A stretch of 64,000 nt of DNA from Rana temporaria (taxonomy: Eukaryota; Chordata; Amphibia; Anura; Ranidae), in NCBI RefSeq assembly GCF_905171775.1, contig NC_053489.1, positions 389,205,349 to 389,269,348 on the forward strand, given 5' to 3'. Every line of letters begins with the position of its first letter. Within the stretch, counting starts at the first letter, position 1. The translations under genes were made by a program, and so were the position numbers. Shown here piece after piece: positions 11,616 through 22,280 of this stretch. Below the pieces are notes generated by a model. It searched no databases. It had not been told where the DNA came from and worked only from the letters and a program-made list of their open reading frames with translations.

Positions 11616-11963
11616 CCGTATTTATTGGGGTATAGCGCGCTCTCGCGTATAGCATGCACCCCTAAAGTTGCCCGAAATTCCTGTGGAAACATTTTTTTGT
11701 ACTTGCAGTTTTGGTGTCTTGCGCGGCGTCCATCGGCGGCCTCGTCGTGTCCGTTTGCGGCTTCGGGTGTCCTCTACGTCCAGGACGTCAGCGCGAGAGG
11801 AGCCGAGACTGGCCGACAATACACGAGTGTACTGCGCTCGGTATATGTCGGCGCAGTATTCAAACTCGGCGCGGGAAAGCGGGTATTGGCGTATATCGCG
11901 CACCCACGATTTTGCCCTGATTTTCAGGACAAAAAAGTGTGCGGTATACGCCGATAAATACGG
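11616..11963. mobile_element. TA-flanked miniature transposon with CCGTATTT termini, short form
   Basis: The 348-base element begins CCGTATTTATTGGGGTATA and ends GTATACGCCGATAAATACGG, giving imperfect TIRs of about 25 bases with TA on both sides (11614-11615 and 11964-11965). Only the outer bases resemble the element at 6265-6963; the interiors are unrelated. No transposase is present. Confidence 0.8.
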
Positions 11964-11965
11964 TA

Positions 11966-12700
11966 ACTATTGCAGTATTCGACCCATGGGTTGGCAACTC
12001 CCTTTTGAGTACCTACAACCGGGCATTTCTGCTCATGTTTTATTAATCTATGTGAGTATAACTGTTCTGCCTTATTGCAGATCATTATTACTATTATTAT
12101 TGGCTCTAAAAACTTTTTCTCTTTTTAACTATCTATAGTACCCCTATTACTATATACCCTCATCCCCTTTGTGCAATTCTCAGGGCACTATGTAGCCGCC
12201 ATGTGCTCTGGTTCGCCCCCCCCCCTTTTTTGGTGTCTGGGTTTTCTTCCTTGGCTGATCCTTGGCCTCGCATGTGTGTCTGTTGTCTGCCTACACATAC
12301 AATTTTGTCTTTATAAATATGAATAATCAATGTTGTTTTGTACTTTTACTTATATATTTTCTTTGTTATTGTAGCAAACTTAAATAGAGGCTTTATGAAG
12401 AAGCGCTAAACACGGCGCGAAACATGTCAAGCCACAGCGTTGTATTTACCACCTCAGACATCAAGTCTACTGTTCCTCAATTCCTTCCAGGATGTATTTA
12501 ATTTGTAAACGGTTGGAGGCTACACCTCCGGAAGTGTTTCTCTAACATTATTATTCAATATTATTACTATATACAATTTCCTGCTGGTCTTGACGGACTA
12601 TTACAATGCTGTTAAGTTTGTTGTGTACAGTTCCTAGTGAACTGAGCTTTTACATGTGTACTATTTTTGTAATCTTTTTTAAGATAAAAAAAAACCCCTC
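11966..12700 (+). repeat. Possible Penelope-like terminal repeat remnant
   Basis: AT-rich DNA around a plus-strand hammerhead-like motif (12389-12433), comparable in build to the tails of the Penelope-like copies elsewhere in the window. No coding remains. Limits are uncertain. Confidence 0.4.
12389..12433 (+). ncRNA. Hammerhead-ribozyme-like motif 2
   Basis: The order is stem I strand GGCTT, TATGAAGA, stem II GCGC with loop TAAACACG and GCGC, GAAA, self-complementary ACATGT, cleavage-type triplet GTC, and stem I strand AAGCC. Stem I and stem II pair perfectly. The conserved CTGANGA is altered at its first base. The self-complementary stem III strand fits the dimer-cleaving small hammerheads reported for Penelope-like elements. 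Confidence 0.55.
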
Positions 12701-12860
12701 CTCTCTTGACTATATCTTTTTACCAGAGTATAGTGCCTGAAAAGTCCATGACTTGCCCATGGGTCATTTCTCTTTTGAATCTATCTAGGACGTGGCACAC
12801 TGTATACCTTTATGTATCCACATGACCACTGAGGATACATTTAAATTCTCTCCCTTTAAA
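12434..12860. other. Stretch without a recognised gene
   Basis: AT-rich sequence between a probable PLE tail and a Tc1 fragment. Nothing further is identified. Confidence 0.45.
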
Positions 12861-13738
12861 CACTTCTAAGATGACCACTGCCTTGCTAAAGAAGCCGGGG
12901 GTAAAGGTGATGGACTGGCCAAGCTTGTCTCCAGACTTAAACCCTACTGAGCATCTGTGGGGCATCCTCAAATGGAATATGGCGCAAGGTCTCGAACATC
13001 CACCAGTTCTGTGATGTTGTCATGAAGGAGTGGAAGAGGGCCCCAGTGGCAACCTGTGAAGCTCTGGTTAACTCCATGCCCAGAGGGTTAAATGGGGTTG
13101 TAAACTCTAAGGTTTTTCACCTTAATGCATTCTATGCGTTAAGGTGTCTTGGGTCCGATTGGATAGATTGATAGCTGCGCAGCCATTGGCTCCCGCTGCT
13201 GTCATCCAAATCCAATGACGTGGGAGCCAGGGACAGAGCAGAGTCTTCCTATCTGTGCCAATAGACGCAGCAGCAGAACACGGGAGAACATGCAATTGCC
13301 CCTAGGGAGAGCGGCTCTCCAACGGGGCACTCGAGAAGAGAAGGAGCCAGGAGTGCGGCTGAGGGACCCCAGAAGGAGGACCATTCTGCAAAATCAACTG
13401 CACAGAGGAGGCGAGTATGACATCTTTTGTGTTTTTGTTTTTTTAAACAAAACTTTAGATATCCTTTTAAGGCAGTGCTGGAAAATGGTGACCACACAAT
13501 ATTGACACTTTGGGCCCAATTTTGGACATTTTCACATAGGGGTGTACTCACTTTTGTTGCCAGTGGTTTAGACATTAATGGCTGTGTGTTGTTATTTTGA
13601 GGGGACAAAAAAATTACACTGTTATACAAGCTGTACACTCACTACTTTACATAATACGATACATGTAGCAAAGTATAATTTCTTCAGTGTTGTCACATGA
13701 AACAATATAAAAAATATTGACAAAAATGTGGTGTGTGT
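12861..13738 (+). mobile_element. Tc1 transposon, 3' half, plus strand, with nested TTAA element
   Basis: The end of a Tc1 transposase gene reads TTALLKKP, then VMDWPSLSPDLNPTEHLWG in pieces, then the 3' non-coding part and terminal inverted repeat (GTGTACTCACTTTTG, TTTAGACATTAATGGCTGTG). It lacks its 5' half. A 375-base element with TTAA duplication (13092-13466) interrupts it within the last codons. The same terminal sequence occurs inverted at 13761 on, so two Tc1 copies lie end to end. Confidence 0.9.
13092..13466. mobile_element. TTAA-flanked miniature element inside Tc1
   Basis: It is bounded by TTAA at 13088-13091 and 13467-13470. Tc1 sequence resumes directly after it (GGTTAA, then GGCAGTGCTGGAAAA), so the TTAA is a target duplication, as for piggyBac-type transposition. 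The left end ATGGGGTTGTAAAC resembles the termini of the element at 36940-37278. The right end is degenerate. A short inverted pair around CACCTTAATGCAT lies inside. No transposase. Confidence 0.8.
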
Positions 13739-13760
13739 GTGTTTAATATATATACACACA

Positions 13761-14909
13761 CAGTATCTCACAAAAGTGCGTACACCCTCACATTTTTGTA
13801 AAGATTTGATCTTTTCATGTGACAACACTGAAGAAATTAGTAGTGAGTGTACAGCTTGTATAACAGTGTAAGTTTGCCGTCCCCTCAAAAGAACTCAACA
13901 CAGCCATTAATGTCTAAACCACTGGCAACAAAAGAGAGTACACCCTGAAGTGAAAATGTCCAAATTGGGCCACCATTATTTTTCAACATTGCCGTAACCC
14001 TCTTGGCATGGAGTAAACCAGAGCTTCACAGGTTTGCCGCTAAAGTCCTCTTCCACTCCTCCATGATGACATCACGGAGCTGGTGGATGTTAAAGACCTT
14101 GCGCTTATCCACGCTCCATTTGAGGAAGCCCCACATAGGGTTTAAGTCTGGAGACATGCTTGGGTAGTCCATCACCTTTTACCCTCGGCAAGGCAGTGGT
14201 AATCTTGGAGGTGTGTTTGGGGTTGTTTTCATGTTGGAATAATGTCCTGCGGCCCAGTCTCCGAAGGGAGGAGATCATGCTCTGCTTCAGTATGCCACAG
14301 TACATGGTGGCATTCATGATTCCCTCAATGAACTGTAGCTCCTCAGTGCTGACAGCACTCATGCAGCCCCAGACCATGACACTCCCACCACCATGCTTGA
14401 CTGTAGGCAAGACACACTTGTCTTTGTACTCCTCACCTGGTTCCCGCCCCACACACCCTTGACACCATCTGAATCAAATAAGTTTCTTGGTCTCATCGGA
14501 CCACAGGCCATGGTTCCAGTAATCTATATCCTTAGCCTGCAGTTTTCTGAAGAAAAGCAGACTTTCTTGTGCATCATCTTTAGAAGAGGCTTCCTATTGG
14601 GACAACAGTCATGCAGACCAATTTGATGCAGTGTGCGGCATATGGTCTGAGCACTGACAGGCTGACCAACCACCCCTTCAACCTCTGCAGCAATGCTGGC
14701 AGCACTCCTACATCTATTTCCCAGAGACAACCCCTGAATATGATGCTGAGCATGTGCACTCAACCTCTTTGGTCTAACATGTGCGAGGCCTGTTCTGAGT
14801 GGAACCTGTCCTAATAAAACAACCGTGTCTTGGCCACTGTGCTGCAGCTCATTTTCAGGGTCCTGGCAATCTTCTTATGGGCTAGGCCATCTTTATATAG
14901 AGCAGCAAT

Positions 14910-14943
<34 letters not shown>

Positions 14944-15031
14944 TCCTCCGTTCTTTGCCATGAGGTGCCATGTTGAACTTGTGCCAGTATGAGAGAGTAA
15001 GAGCGATTACCCCAAATGTAACACACCTGAT
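13761..15031 (-). mobile_element. Tc1 transposon, nearly full length, minus strand
   Basis: It starts at 13761 with the terminal repeat CAGTATCTCACAAAAGTGCG and carries the transposase on the minus strand up to about 14960. A few dozen bases of 5' non-coding DNA follow, then similarity fades near 15031 and the second terminal repeat is missing. A run of about 32 T (14909-14940) sits near the start of the transposase frame. The adjoining sequence is a Penelope-like element. Confidence 0.9.
14105..14975 (-). pseudogene. Tc1 transposase, inactivated
   Basis: The family cuts and pastes at TA with a DD34E core. Pieces in order on the minus strand are the paired-like DNA-binding domain (RIAALYKDGLAHKKIARTLK; SAHAQHHIQGLSLGNRC; GQPVSAQTICRTLHQIG) and the catalytic domain (EEYKDKCVLPTVKHGGGSV, MVWGCMSA, then LFQHENNPKHTSK). 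The family sequence at the last site is QHDNDPKHT; both Asp residues are changed here, so catalysis is lost whichever is used. Frame changes separate the pieces. Confidence 0.9.
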
Positions 15032-15129
15032 GAAAACCATTATCGTGCAATTCCCTCGTGTTGGCACAGTCAGGACATCCAAGGCATACCATCAAAGGTA
15101 TACCTGGGGGGCAGTTCATACGGGTATGA

Positions 15130-15735
15130 CTAATATATTGGGTTGATTCAGATTTTGAGTGTGAGGCAGCTGCCCTTTATGGTCGTTTCCTACAGAGAGG
15201 GTACCCCGAGGTAAATGATCAACAGAGCCTTGGCAATTGCACGAAGTAAAGATAGGAAAACTCTTGTAGGTAAAAGGGTACAGGACAAAGGCAGTCCTCA
15301 CCAAAACATGACCCTATCGACTCTGTTCAGCATCGAATTTGGCGATATTAAGGATATTAATAGAGACCTCTCCCTGTTTTTGTTTGCGGATGATGTATGT
15401 GCAAATATATTGCAGGGAGGTATCAATATAGTACCACGGAGGGCCCCTACATTAGACCGCTCCTTATGTCCCACTGTCTTTGCCAGTAAGACCATGAAAT
15501 CGGTTACATGGCTACACTTTAAGTGTTGAGCCTTAGGATGTCCATGCTGTGGTCATATTAAGGGTGGCAAATTCTGCTTATCAGTTACACAGAATTTGAC
15601 ATCAATTCTTTCCATAATTGCAATACCAATTATGTCATGTACCTGCTCACTTGTGACATATGCCATATTTAATATGTAGGCAGGACGACGAGACGTTTTC
15701 AGGATTGTTTTAATGAACATAATATACAGTGAGGC
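15130..15735 (+). pseudogene. Penelope-like RT C-terminus and GIY-YIG endonuclease, frameshifted
   Basis: Penelope-like proteins join a reverse transcriptase to a GIY-YIG nuclease. Here LYGRFLQRGYPE and the region up to 15340 match the thumb and linker. INIVPRRAPTLDRSLCPTVF (about 15420-15480) matches the conserved linker before the nuclease. Then come NYVMYLLTCD and YVGRTTRRFQDCFNEH (15676-15723), which carry the YVG and catalytic Arg of GIY-YIG enzymes. A stop replaces the residue before YVG, and frame changes occur at about 15240, 15540 and 15620, so this is a dead copy. Confidence 0.8.
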
Positions 15736-16011
15736 TAAAAACCAATCAACTAAACATTAAAATTGTTGCCACAATGGGAATGTTTCAGCCATGCATGGTA
15801 CAGGTCATAGAAAAAAGTGAGGGCCCCTAATATAGGTGGTGGTGATTTTCGTTTGCTCTGCCGGAAGGAGGTATTCTGGATTTTCCAGCTCCAGACTTGC
15901 ATCCTGCAGGGGCTAAACTTTGAGTGGGATGTGAGTCATATTTATGAGTAATCTAGTTTTTCCTCACTTTGGCAGCAACTGATACACATCCTTTTTCCAT
16001 TCATTTCTGAC

Positions 16012-16720
16012 CAATTTGGAATATTTGCTACCCTCTTGGTTTTAAATGAAGGGACAGATGGATGGGTGGTAATCTTGCGGTTCACTTGGGTTTTTTACCC
16101 AAATTTGTGCCACCCATTTCCCTCTGGCAGCAACTGATGCACATCGATATGGTGGGTTATTTTTTTGTGCAGAGGCTGGCTAATGATACACTATATTCAC
16201 ATAGATATTTGATATCATCATTTTTATGATTATCCTCCATCTGTTACAACCATCGGCTGTTTTTGTATATGGAAGCAATGTCCAGGCATGCATTTCGATA
16301 CACATCCTCCTTCCATTTATTTCTGACCCAGTTGGACATTTACTAGCCACTGGATTATAAATGAAGGGACAGATGGATGGGCGGTTATATTGCGGTTCAC
16401 TGGGGGTCTTTTACCCAAATTTGTGCTGCCCATTTCCATTGCCCGTTTCTGGTTGTCTAAACACTGTGATGTGCTACACAACCATCTGCTTCTGTGTATG
16501 GAAGCAATGTCCGGGCATGCATTTCAATACACATCCTTCCTCCATTTTTGTTCTGACCCATTTGGACATTCACTAGCCACGGGATTATAAATAAAAGGAC
16601 CGATGGATGAGCGGTAATATTGTGGTTCACTGGGGGGTTTTTTTACCCAAATTTGTGCTGCCTGTTTCTGGTTGTGTGTTGCACCAACTTTGTGGTGTGC
16701 TATATGCAATGGTGGCCCAT
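16012..16720. repeat. Three diverged copies of a 230-310 base segment in the PLE tail
   Basis: Copies start near 16012, 16330 and 16562. Each contains GGGACAGATGGATGG or a close variant, GCGGTTCACT and ACCCAAATTTGTGC. Flanking words such as GGAAGCAATGTCC and GCATGCATTTC also recur. Confidence 0.85.
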
Positions 16721-17011
16721 CTGTGTTTCACAGATGGGAGCCGCATCGTACGTGAATCGGTTTTGCAACATACGTTATATTTGTGTGTCCATTGTCTTTT
16801 CTGTCTTTGTGTCTTGTGCTGTTTTTTTTCTCGTTCCTATTTTAGGAGATTACCCCATCCATTGATATGTATGTGCTTATATATATCAATTGTTGATATC
16901 AGGGTGGGAGAGGCTACTGTTGTCTACTGGTCAATTGTTTTAGAGTATAAGGACACGGGGTGACACAAGACTATATGATGTTTTATGATAATGTTTTTAT
17001 ATTTACACTTT

Positions 17012-17719
17012 GGGCCGGATTCACAAAGAGTTACGCCAGCGTATCAGTAGATACGCCGACGTAACTCTGAATCTAAGCCCGTTGTATGTTTAAGTGTATG
17101 CTCAAACTGAGATACACTTAAACATGCCTAAGATACGACGGCCTGCGCCATCGTATCTTAGGGTGCAATATTTACGCTGGCCGCTAGGTGGCGCTTCCAT
17201 TGAGTTTGGCGTATAATATAGAAATGAGTCGTTACGCCGATTCACGAACGTACGCTTGCCTGTCGCACTAAAGATACGCCGTTTCCATAAGAGATACGCC
17301 GCGTAAAGATAAACATGCCCCCTAGGTGGCGTATCCAATGTTAAGTATGGGCGTCGTTCCCCCGTCGCAATTTGAAAATTTTACGTTGTTTGCGTAACTC
17401 GTCCGTGAATTGGGCTGGACGCTATTTACGTCCACGTCAAAACCAATGACGTCCTTGCGACGTCATTTAAAGCAATGCACGCCGGGATATTTTAGGGACG
17501 GCGCATGCGCAGTTCGTTCGGCGCGGGGACGCGCTTCATTTAAATGAAACACGCCCCCTACCCGCCGAATTTAAATTCCGCCGGGTGATTTACGATACGC
17601 CGCCGCAACTTTACAGGCAAGTGCTTTGTGAATAAAGCATTTGCCTGATAAACTTGCGGCGGCGTAACGTAAATCAAATACGTTACGCCCGCCCACAAAT
17701 ACGCCCATCTACGTGAATA
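17012..17719. mobile_element. Harbinger-like miniature element in PLE tail
   Basis: It begins GGGCCGGATTCACAAAGAG and ends with ATCTACGTGAATAT, with imperfect inverted termini around GATTCAC / GTGAAT and TACGCC / GGCGTA. The interior is full of short inverted pairs built on TACGCC and contains TGACGTC-like words. GC content and CpG density are high compared with the PLE around it. The superfamily call is tentative, based on termini only. Confidence 0.55.
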
Positions 17720-17849
17720 TTATTCTTGGGTTTCTTTTTCAGATATGTAGTCTACGTAACAGGAAGTCTGCAATTAGTACCTGGTGACCCCTGTTATAGG
17801 TGGGACTATATAAGAACTGTTTTGCTAACATATCTGTGTAATGACATGA

Positions 17850-17880
17850 CTAAGCACACGTGAAGTGTGCGAAACGCATC
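17850..17880 (+). ncRNA. Hammerhead-ribozyme-like motif 3
   Basis: CTAA is followed by stem II GCACAC, loop GTGAA and GTGTGC, then GAAA and ACGCATC. Stem II pairs perfectly and GAAA is in place, but the CTGANGA box is shortened, so this copy is probably inactive. It lies 3' of the PLE endonuclease on the same strand. Confidence 0.4.
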
Positions 17881-18073
17881 TTCCCAGCATTCTGATTCCT
17901 GTCATTTTTGGGATGTCCAAATAAAAAGGATTTTGATCTACAGTGGTGTGCGGACATTTCTTCTAATTTCATTGTGTGCGGAGGCGAGCACCTGCTGGCT
18001 CATTAGGCTTCCTGGTCTCTCACCTGGAGTGCAGTGAGTGTTTCTCTTGCTCCTCATTTACACCTGAGATTTT

Positions 18074-18342
18074 GTAATTGAGTGACATGACACCAAGGAG
18101 GGAAAATGGCTAATTGGGCCAAATTTGGGTATTCTCTCTTAGGGGTTTACTCACTTTTGTTGCCAGTGGTTTAGACATTAATGGCTGTGTTGAGTTATTT
18201 TGAGGGGACAGCAAATTTACACTGTTATACAAGCTGTACAATCACTACTTTACATTGTAGCAAAGTATCATTTCTTCAGTGTTGTCACATAAAAAGATGT
18301 TTACAAAAATGTGAGGGGTGTACTCACTTTTGAGAGATACTG
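18074..18342 (-). mobile_element. Tc1 terminal fragment
   Basis: Only the outer 270 bases of a Tc1 element remain, ending GAGAGATACTG. Shared words with 13500-13735 include TTTAGACATTAATGGCTGTG, TGTTATACAAGCTGTACA and CTTCAGTGTTGTCACAT. No transposase coding. Confidence 0.9.
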
Positions 18343-18624
18343 CATATATGTGTATTTGTATATAATATTAATATAGTTTTTTGTTTTCTTTCTTTTGGGT
18401 GCAGCACTATATAGACATAAGTTATGTGTAGTAGTGTGTATCTTATTACCTGAGGATGTTGCAGCCACTGCAGAGGGTCCTCAGCAACTGTTTTCTGTTG
18501 CTTTTAAATGTTAACTGCTGTTTTAGCTATAAAGAAAAGTTGGGCCACTCCCTAGTGTCTGCTCAGAAAGTTGTAGCCCCTCCCCCTATGCTCCCACCTC
18601 TATTCATAAAACTCATCTAACTAA

Positions 18625-18720
18625 AATCCCACAATGCATTGCGTACTGTGAATAGGCAGAAGAACAGTTGAAAAACATGTCTCCCCTGCCCATTCACAGT
18701 AAGCAATGCATTGTGGGATT
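18625..18720. repeat. Inverted repeat with 27-base arms
   Basis: AATCCCACAATGCATTGC with TACTGTGAATAGG pairs with the matching complement ending GCAATGCATTGTGGGATT. It resembles the core of a foldback element. Confidence 0.85.
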
Positions 18721-18734
18721 GCAGTAAGCGGAAT

Positions 18735-19335
18735 TAAATAGTTACATAGTAGGTGAGGTTAAAAAAAACAAGTTCATCAAGTCCAACCTATGTGTGTGAT
18801 TATATGTCAGTATTACCTTGTATATCCCTGTATGTTGTGTTCGTTCAGGTGCCTAATCGTTTCTTGAAACCATCGAAGGCAATTCCACATTCTTGCCGCT
18901 CTTACAGTAAAGAACCCTCTACGTAATTTAAGGTTAAACCTCCTTTTCTTCTAATTTTAATGAGTGGGCAAGTGTCTTGTTAAAACTTTCACAAAAAAGT
19001 TTTATCCCTATTGTGGGGTCACCAGTATGGTACTTGTAAATTTAAATCATATCCCCTCTCAAGCGTCTCTTCTCCAGAGAATAAGTTAGGTGCTCGCAAC
19101 CTTTATTCATAACTAACATCCTCCAGACCCTTAGCTTTGTTGCCCTTCTTTGTACTCTCTCTCCATTTCCCCGACACCCTTCCTGAGGACTGGTGCCCAG
19201 AACTGGACAGCATACTCTAGGTGCGGCCGGACCAGAGTCTTGTAGAGCGGAAGAATTATTGTTTTATCTCTGGAGTTGATCCCCTTTTTAATGCATGCCA
19301 ATATTCTGTTTGCTTTGTTAGCAGCAGCATTTGAG
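18735..19335 (-). mobile_element. CR1-type LINE, 3' coding fragment
   Basis: The minus strand carries a decayed end of a CR1-class reverse transcriptase. Pieces are NKQNIGMH near 19310, ERVQRRATKL near 19160, SLEKRRLRGDMI near 19060, IYKYHTGDPTIGIKLF near 19000 and VRAARMWN near 18900, spread over frames with stops. This matches the thumb region and C-terminus of CR1 ORF2. The 3' end runs to the GTTACATAGTAGGTGAGG word near 18740. No endonuclease or palm domain is present, so it is 5'-truncated. Confidence 0.8.
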
Positions 19336-20490
19336 TTGTATGAATGTAGGCAATAACAGAAGATTTTGTGTGTAGCTGTAACTTTTGCAGCACCAGAAGA
19401 TGGCCACTTAGAAAGCTATTCATTGGCTGTGAGAGATGGACGCATGGGAAGAAACACACATGCAAGTAATGGAATACAAACCATTACACATAACCAATGT
19501 GTATGGTGGTGGGAAAAAAAAAAACTACCCCAGGAGTGTCTTTGTAAGTTATCCATTTAAATATCTAACCTCAACAACTGGTTACGTAATATGGTATGCT
19601 GAGGAGGTGGTATGTTTCTGAACCTTACTTCTGAACATATGCTGTGAATGCAGAAATCCACTTTCTGTAAACCACTTGATTTCTTTTTCTTTCATTACAC
19701 TGTGCATTAGACAATTGCTTTTCCTCAGGTTTCATTTTATTAAAAAATAAATATGAAAAAAAATCAGGAAGACCACGAACAAAGTTTCAGGCTTTCTTGA
19801 AGACATTCACCAATTTGTTGTGACTAGGGACCTGGAGGCGCTTTAGGCAGGTTCTTCTTCCTACCAACACTTAGAACTACTTCCAGAGGCCCTGCGCTTC
19901 TGTGTGAATTGGCTGGAAATTGCTGTTCATTTTCTAGTTGGGCTTCTTCTTTGAGGACCTAAAAGTTATGCTTTCAAAGTAATATGTCCGGCCATAAAAG
20001 TATGGATTTAACAGAGTTGACCTTAACACGCATCCCTGAATGTTTAATTATGAAAAACCGTGTATCTGAACTTGATTGTTCTGCCCATAATATTTATTCT
20101 TACCATTGAAGCGCTTTTGTATAATGCTGAGCAGTAGTGCTGTATTTAACATGTATTTCACATGGCATATAATGTTTACCAATAGTCACACGTGCTTTTA
20201 TTGAACATTGCTAAAGTATAGTGAAAAGCTAGTGGAAAGAGCCGAGTTGCCATTGCTGGAGCAGCGCGAACTTGGAGGCAAGTTTGCCAATCTATATAAT
20301 GCTTGTATATTGCTAGTGCGACCACCTATCATACCCAGTTCTGCTTTAATACAAAGCCTATAAGCAAAACCAGATAAAGGATAAGTTCACCTTAAAAAAA
20401 AAAAAAATGAATGCACATCTTTTTTGCAGGTTAAAAAATGTACATTTATTATTTATTTTACTTGGAACCTGCGGCTGTTGGCTTGTAGTT
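19336..20490. other. Stretch without a recognised gene
   Basis: AT-rich, with only short chance frames. No transposon termini were recognised. Confidence 0.5.
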
Positions 20491-20609
20491 ACTGAAAAGT
20501 CTGCAGGCACTCAGAGTTCTGCATGGCACTCACGATCAGCAGATGATTGCTGCTCATCTGCTGATCCTGAGTGCCACGCAGAACTCTGAGTGCCTGCAGA
20601 CTTTTCAGT
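20491..20609. repeat. Near-perfect hairpin, about 56-base arms
   Basis: ACTGAAAAGTCTGCAGGCAC leads the left arm and its complement ends the right arm. Only a handful of mismatches occur across about 56 pairs around a short central loop (TTGCTGC). It may be a miniature foldback element; a transcript would fold into a precursor-like hairpin. Confidence 0.9.
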
Positions 20610-20913
20610 CACAAAGTCTTTTGAAACCTTGTAGATTCCCATTCACAGAGAACTGAATGAATGAATGACTTGGCTGGGTGGGCGTGGCTTCGCACAGTCA
20701 CATTATTTTCAAACAGTGACAGTGGGCACCCAGAGAAGATGCCTGCCTGCTGTCACTGGGGAGAGGTTACAGCTGCTGGAACATGTTACATGTTGCTTGA
20801 GTGATTAAATGTCCTTATTATGTCTATAACTAACTAAATAAAACCTCTCACATTTTGTACAAATTTCACTATTTTAAAAATTCTTCTGATCCTTAATTAC
20901 TTATGTTTTACAG

Positions 20914-20990
20914 GCAAAGTGTCAGCATCTTCGATACAAGAATCTTCAGGGACCATAAACTCACAGGATGTTAATGCAGTCAACGCTTGA
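20914..20990 (+). other. Exon-like piece A (possible terminal exon)
   Basis: A pyrimidine-rich tract ending TTACAG precedes an open segment reading KVSASSIQESSGTINSQD and ending in TGA at 20988-20990. The peptide is low in hydrophobic residues and resembles a disordered protein end. I do not recognise the protein. Chance is a real alternative. Confidence 0.2.
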
Positions 20991-21040
20991 ATTTTTTTTA
21001 CTGCATGCCTACCTCACTTTATGTGCTTTGTTTTGCACAG

Positions 21041-21097
21041 ATATTGGAGATTTATCAACTTTGACACACAGCAAGGCAACACAAACTAAAAGCATTG
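21041..21097 (+). other. Exon-like piece B
   Basis: TTTGTTTTGCACAG forms a good acceptor, then 57 bases reading IGDLSTLTHSKATQTKSI, then the donor G/GTAAAT. It starts in the same codon phase as piece A, as alternative exons would. No family is recognised. Confidence 0.22.
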
Positions 21098-21099
21098 GT

Positions 21100-22022
21100 A
21101 AATTTTATAGGACAAAATTGCAGTAAAATTTTATAAATTGCCTTACTGCTTAAAATGAACACTGTGAATATAAAAGTCCCATGTTTCTTCTTTAGGTTTA
21201 AGTAGAAGATTGTTGCAAGTAAATGTTAGTGTATTTCCACTTTTGCATCCAAATTGGGATAACACCTACTTTGTAGTATATGGTCCCATTCACATAGCAT
21301 ACAAATAAAATTGCAGCTTACATTTTTAATTGCCTAAACTACATACCTAGGTTCCCCTAATGTGATGTTAGGGAGGGGTTGTGGAGTTATTGTTTACCCA
21401 ATTAACTCTGTAATGTGCTAGCAGATCTCCTCTATTTGTAAACCCCCCCTATATAGGGCAAACCAAGTTGCAATCTAAAGATCCCAAAACTTCTGCCTTA
21501 TAATTTCTGTAAATGAATGAGAGGAAACTAACTCTGTCCACACTTTGTCCCAGAATTGTTTAGAATAGTTTGCAGTGCTGTGTTCCAAAGAAACAAAAAA
21601 TATATATAAATGTGAATGTGAACGCAACAAATTTGACTGCACAAATCGAAAAAGAACGAAGTCTGTTGAAGATATTTGCAAAGCTGCAACCGATGGCTGA
21701 TGGCATAGAGGGCTCAAAATCACGCACAAAAAGTAATGGTAAAGCCTTTTAATGGAAGGAAGATTGATTTGCACCATAAACTGTGTCTAGTGCTGCTGTT
21801 AACTTGATTCATTGTAAAATTATTTTTATGAAGAGATTCTTATTGTCCTTTCTATGTATTAGAATGCCTTTTTGTTGTGCAATAACCTGTAATGGAATGG
21901 CTGTGAACCAATGGAGCTCATGAGCAGTTGACAGGACACCTTGCATATCTTCCTGTAGACCCTGGCAGAGTGCAGCTTTCAAAAGTCATATGCTTATAGG
22001 TATTCTGTGAGTTACCAGCACT
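21100..22022. other. AT-rich stretch around exon-like piece C
   Basis: Apart from the exon-like segment, no transposon or gene feature was recognised here. Confidence 0.4.
21576..21738 (+). other. Exon-like piece C
   Basis: A possible acceptor ending TTTGCAG and a donor ATG/GTAAAG enclose 163 bases. Two frames are open for long distances. One includes EKERSLLKIFAKLQPMADG; the other, phase-compatible with piece B, includes YKCECERNKFDCTNRKRTK and stops inside. The identity is unknown. Confidence 0.18.

Positions 22023-22050
<28 letters not shown>
22023..22050. repeat. (TG)n microsatellite
   Basis: Fourteen uninterrupted TG units. Confidence 0.98.
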
Positions 22051-22053
<3 letters not shown>

Positions 22054-22280
22054 CAGTGTGGATGGACTGTGAGTGGTGATCAGCAATAATAGAGGAGCAG
22101 ATAACTTCCCTAATATCTCTACAGATCATTCAGGTCGATTATACCACATGTACAAAAGAAAAGTATTCAATTCGGACATACTCACAATAACTGAGTATTA
22201 ATAGGCGGTCTGAATTGGTATGCAGAGCATAGCTAAGTAATGTCCAATAGTGCTGCCAGTGACCTAATATTTTTATATTT

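Larger units (their letters stand above)
15119..17960 (+). mobile_element. Penelope-like element, 3' part with endonuclease, tail and nested element
   Basis: The plus strand holds the end of the reverse transcriptase, the linker and the GIY-YIG endonuclease (15130-15735). A tail with repeated segments follows (16012-16720), then a Harbinger-like miniature element (17012-17719), then a final piece with a hammerhead-like motif (17850-17880). The order coding, tail, ribozyme fits Penelope-like elements. The 5' part is missing. The 3' limit near 17960 is uncertain. Confidence 0.7.

Noticed and set aside
21475..21777. 100-residue minus-strand frame
   Set aside because: No motif, start context or codon signal; overlaps the exon-like piece C on the other strand.
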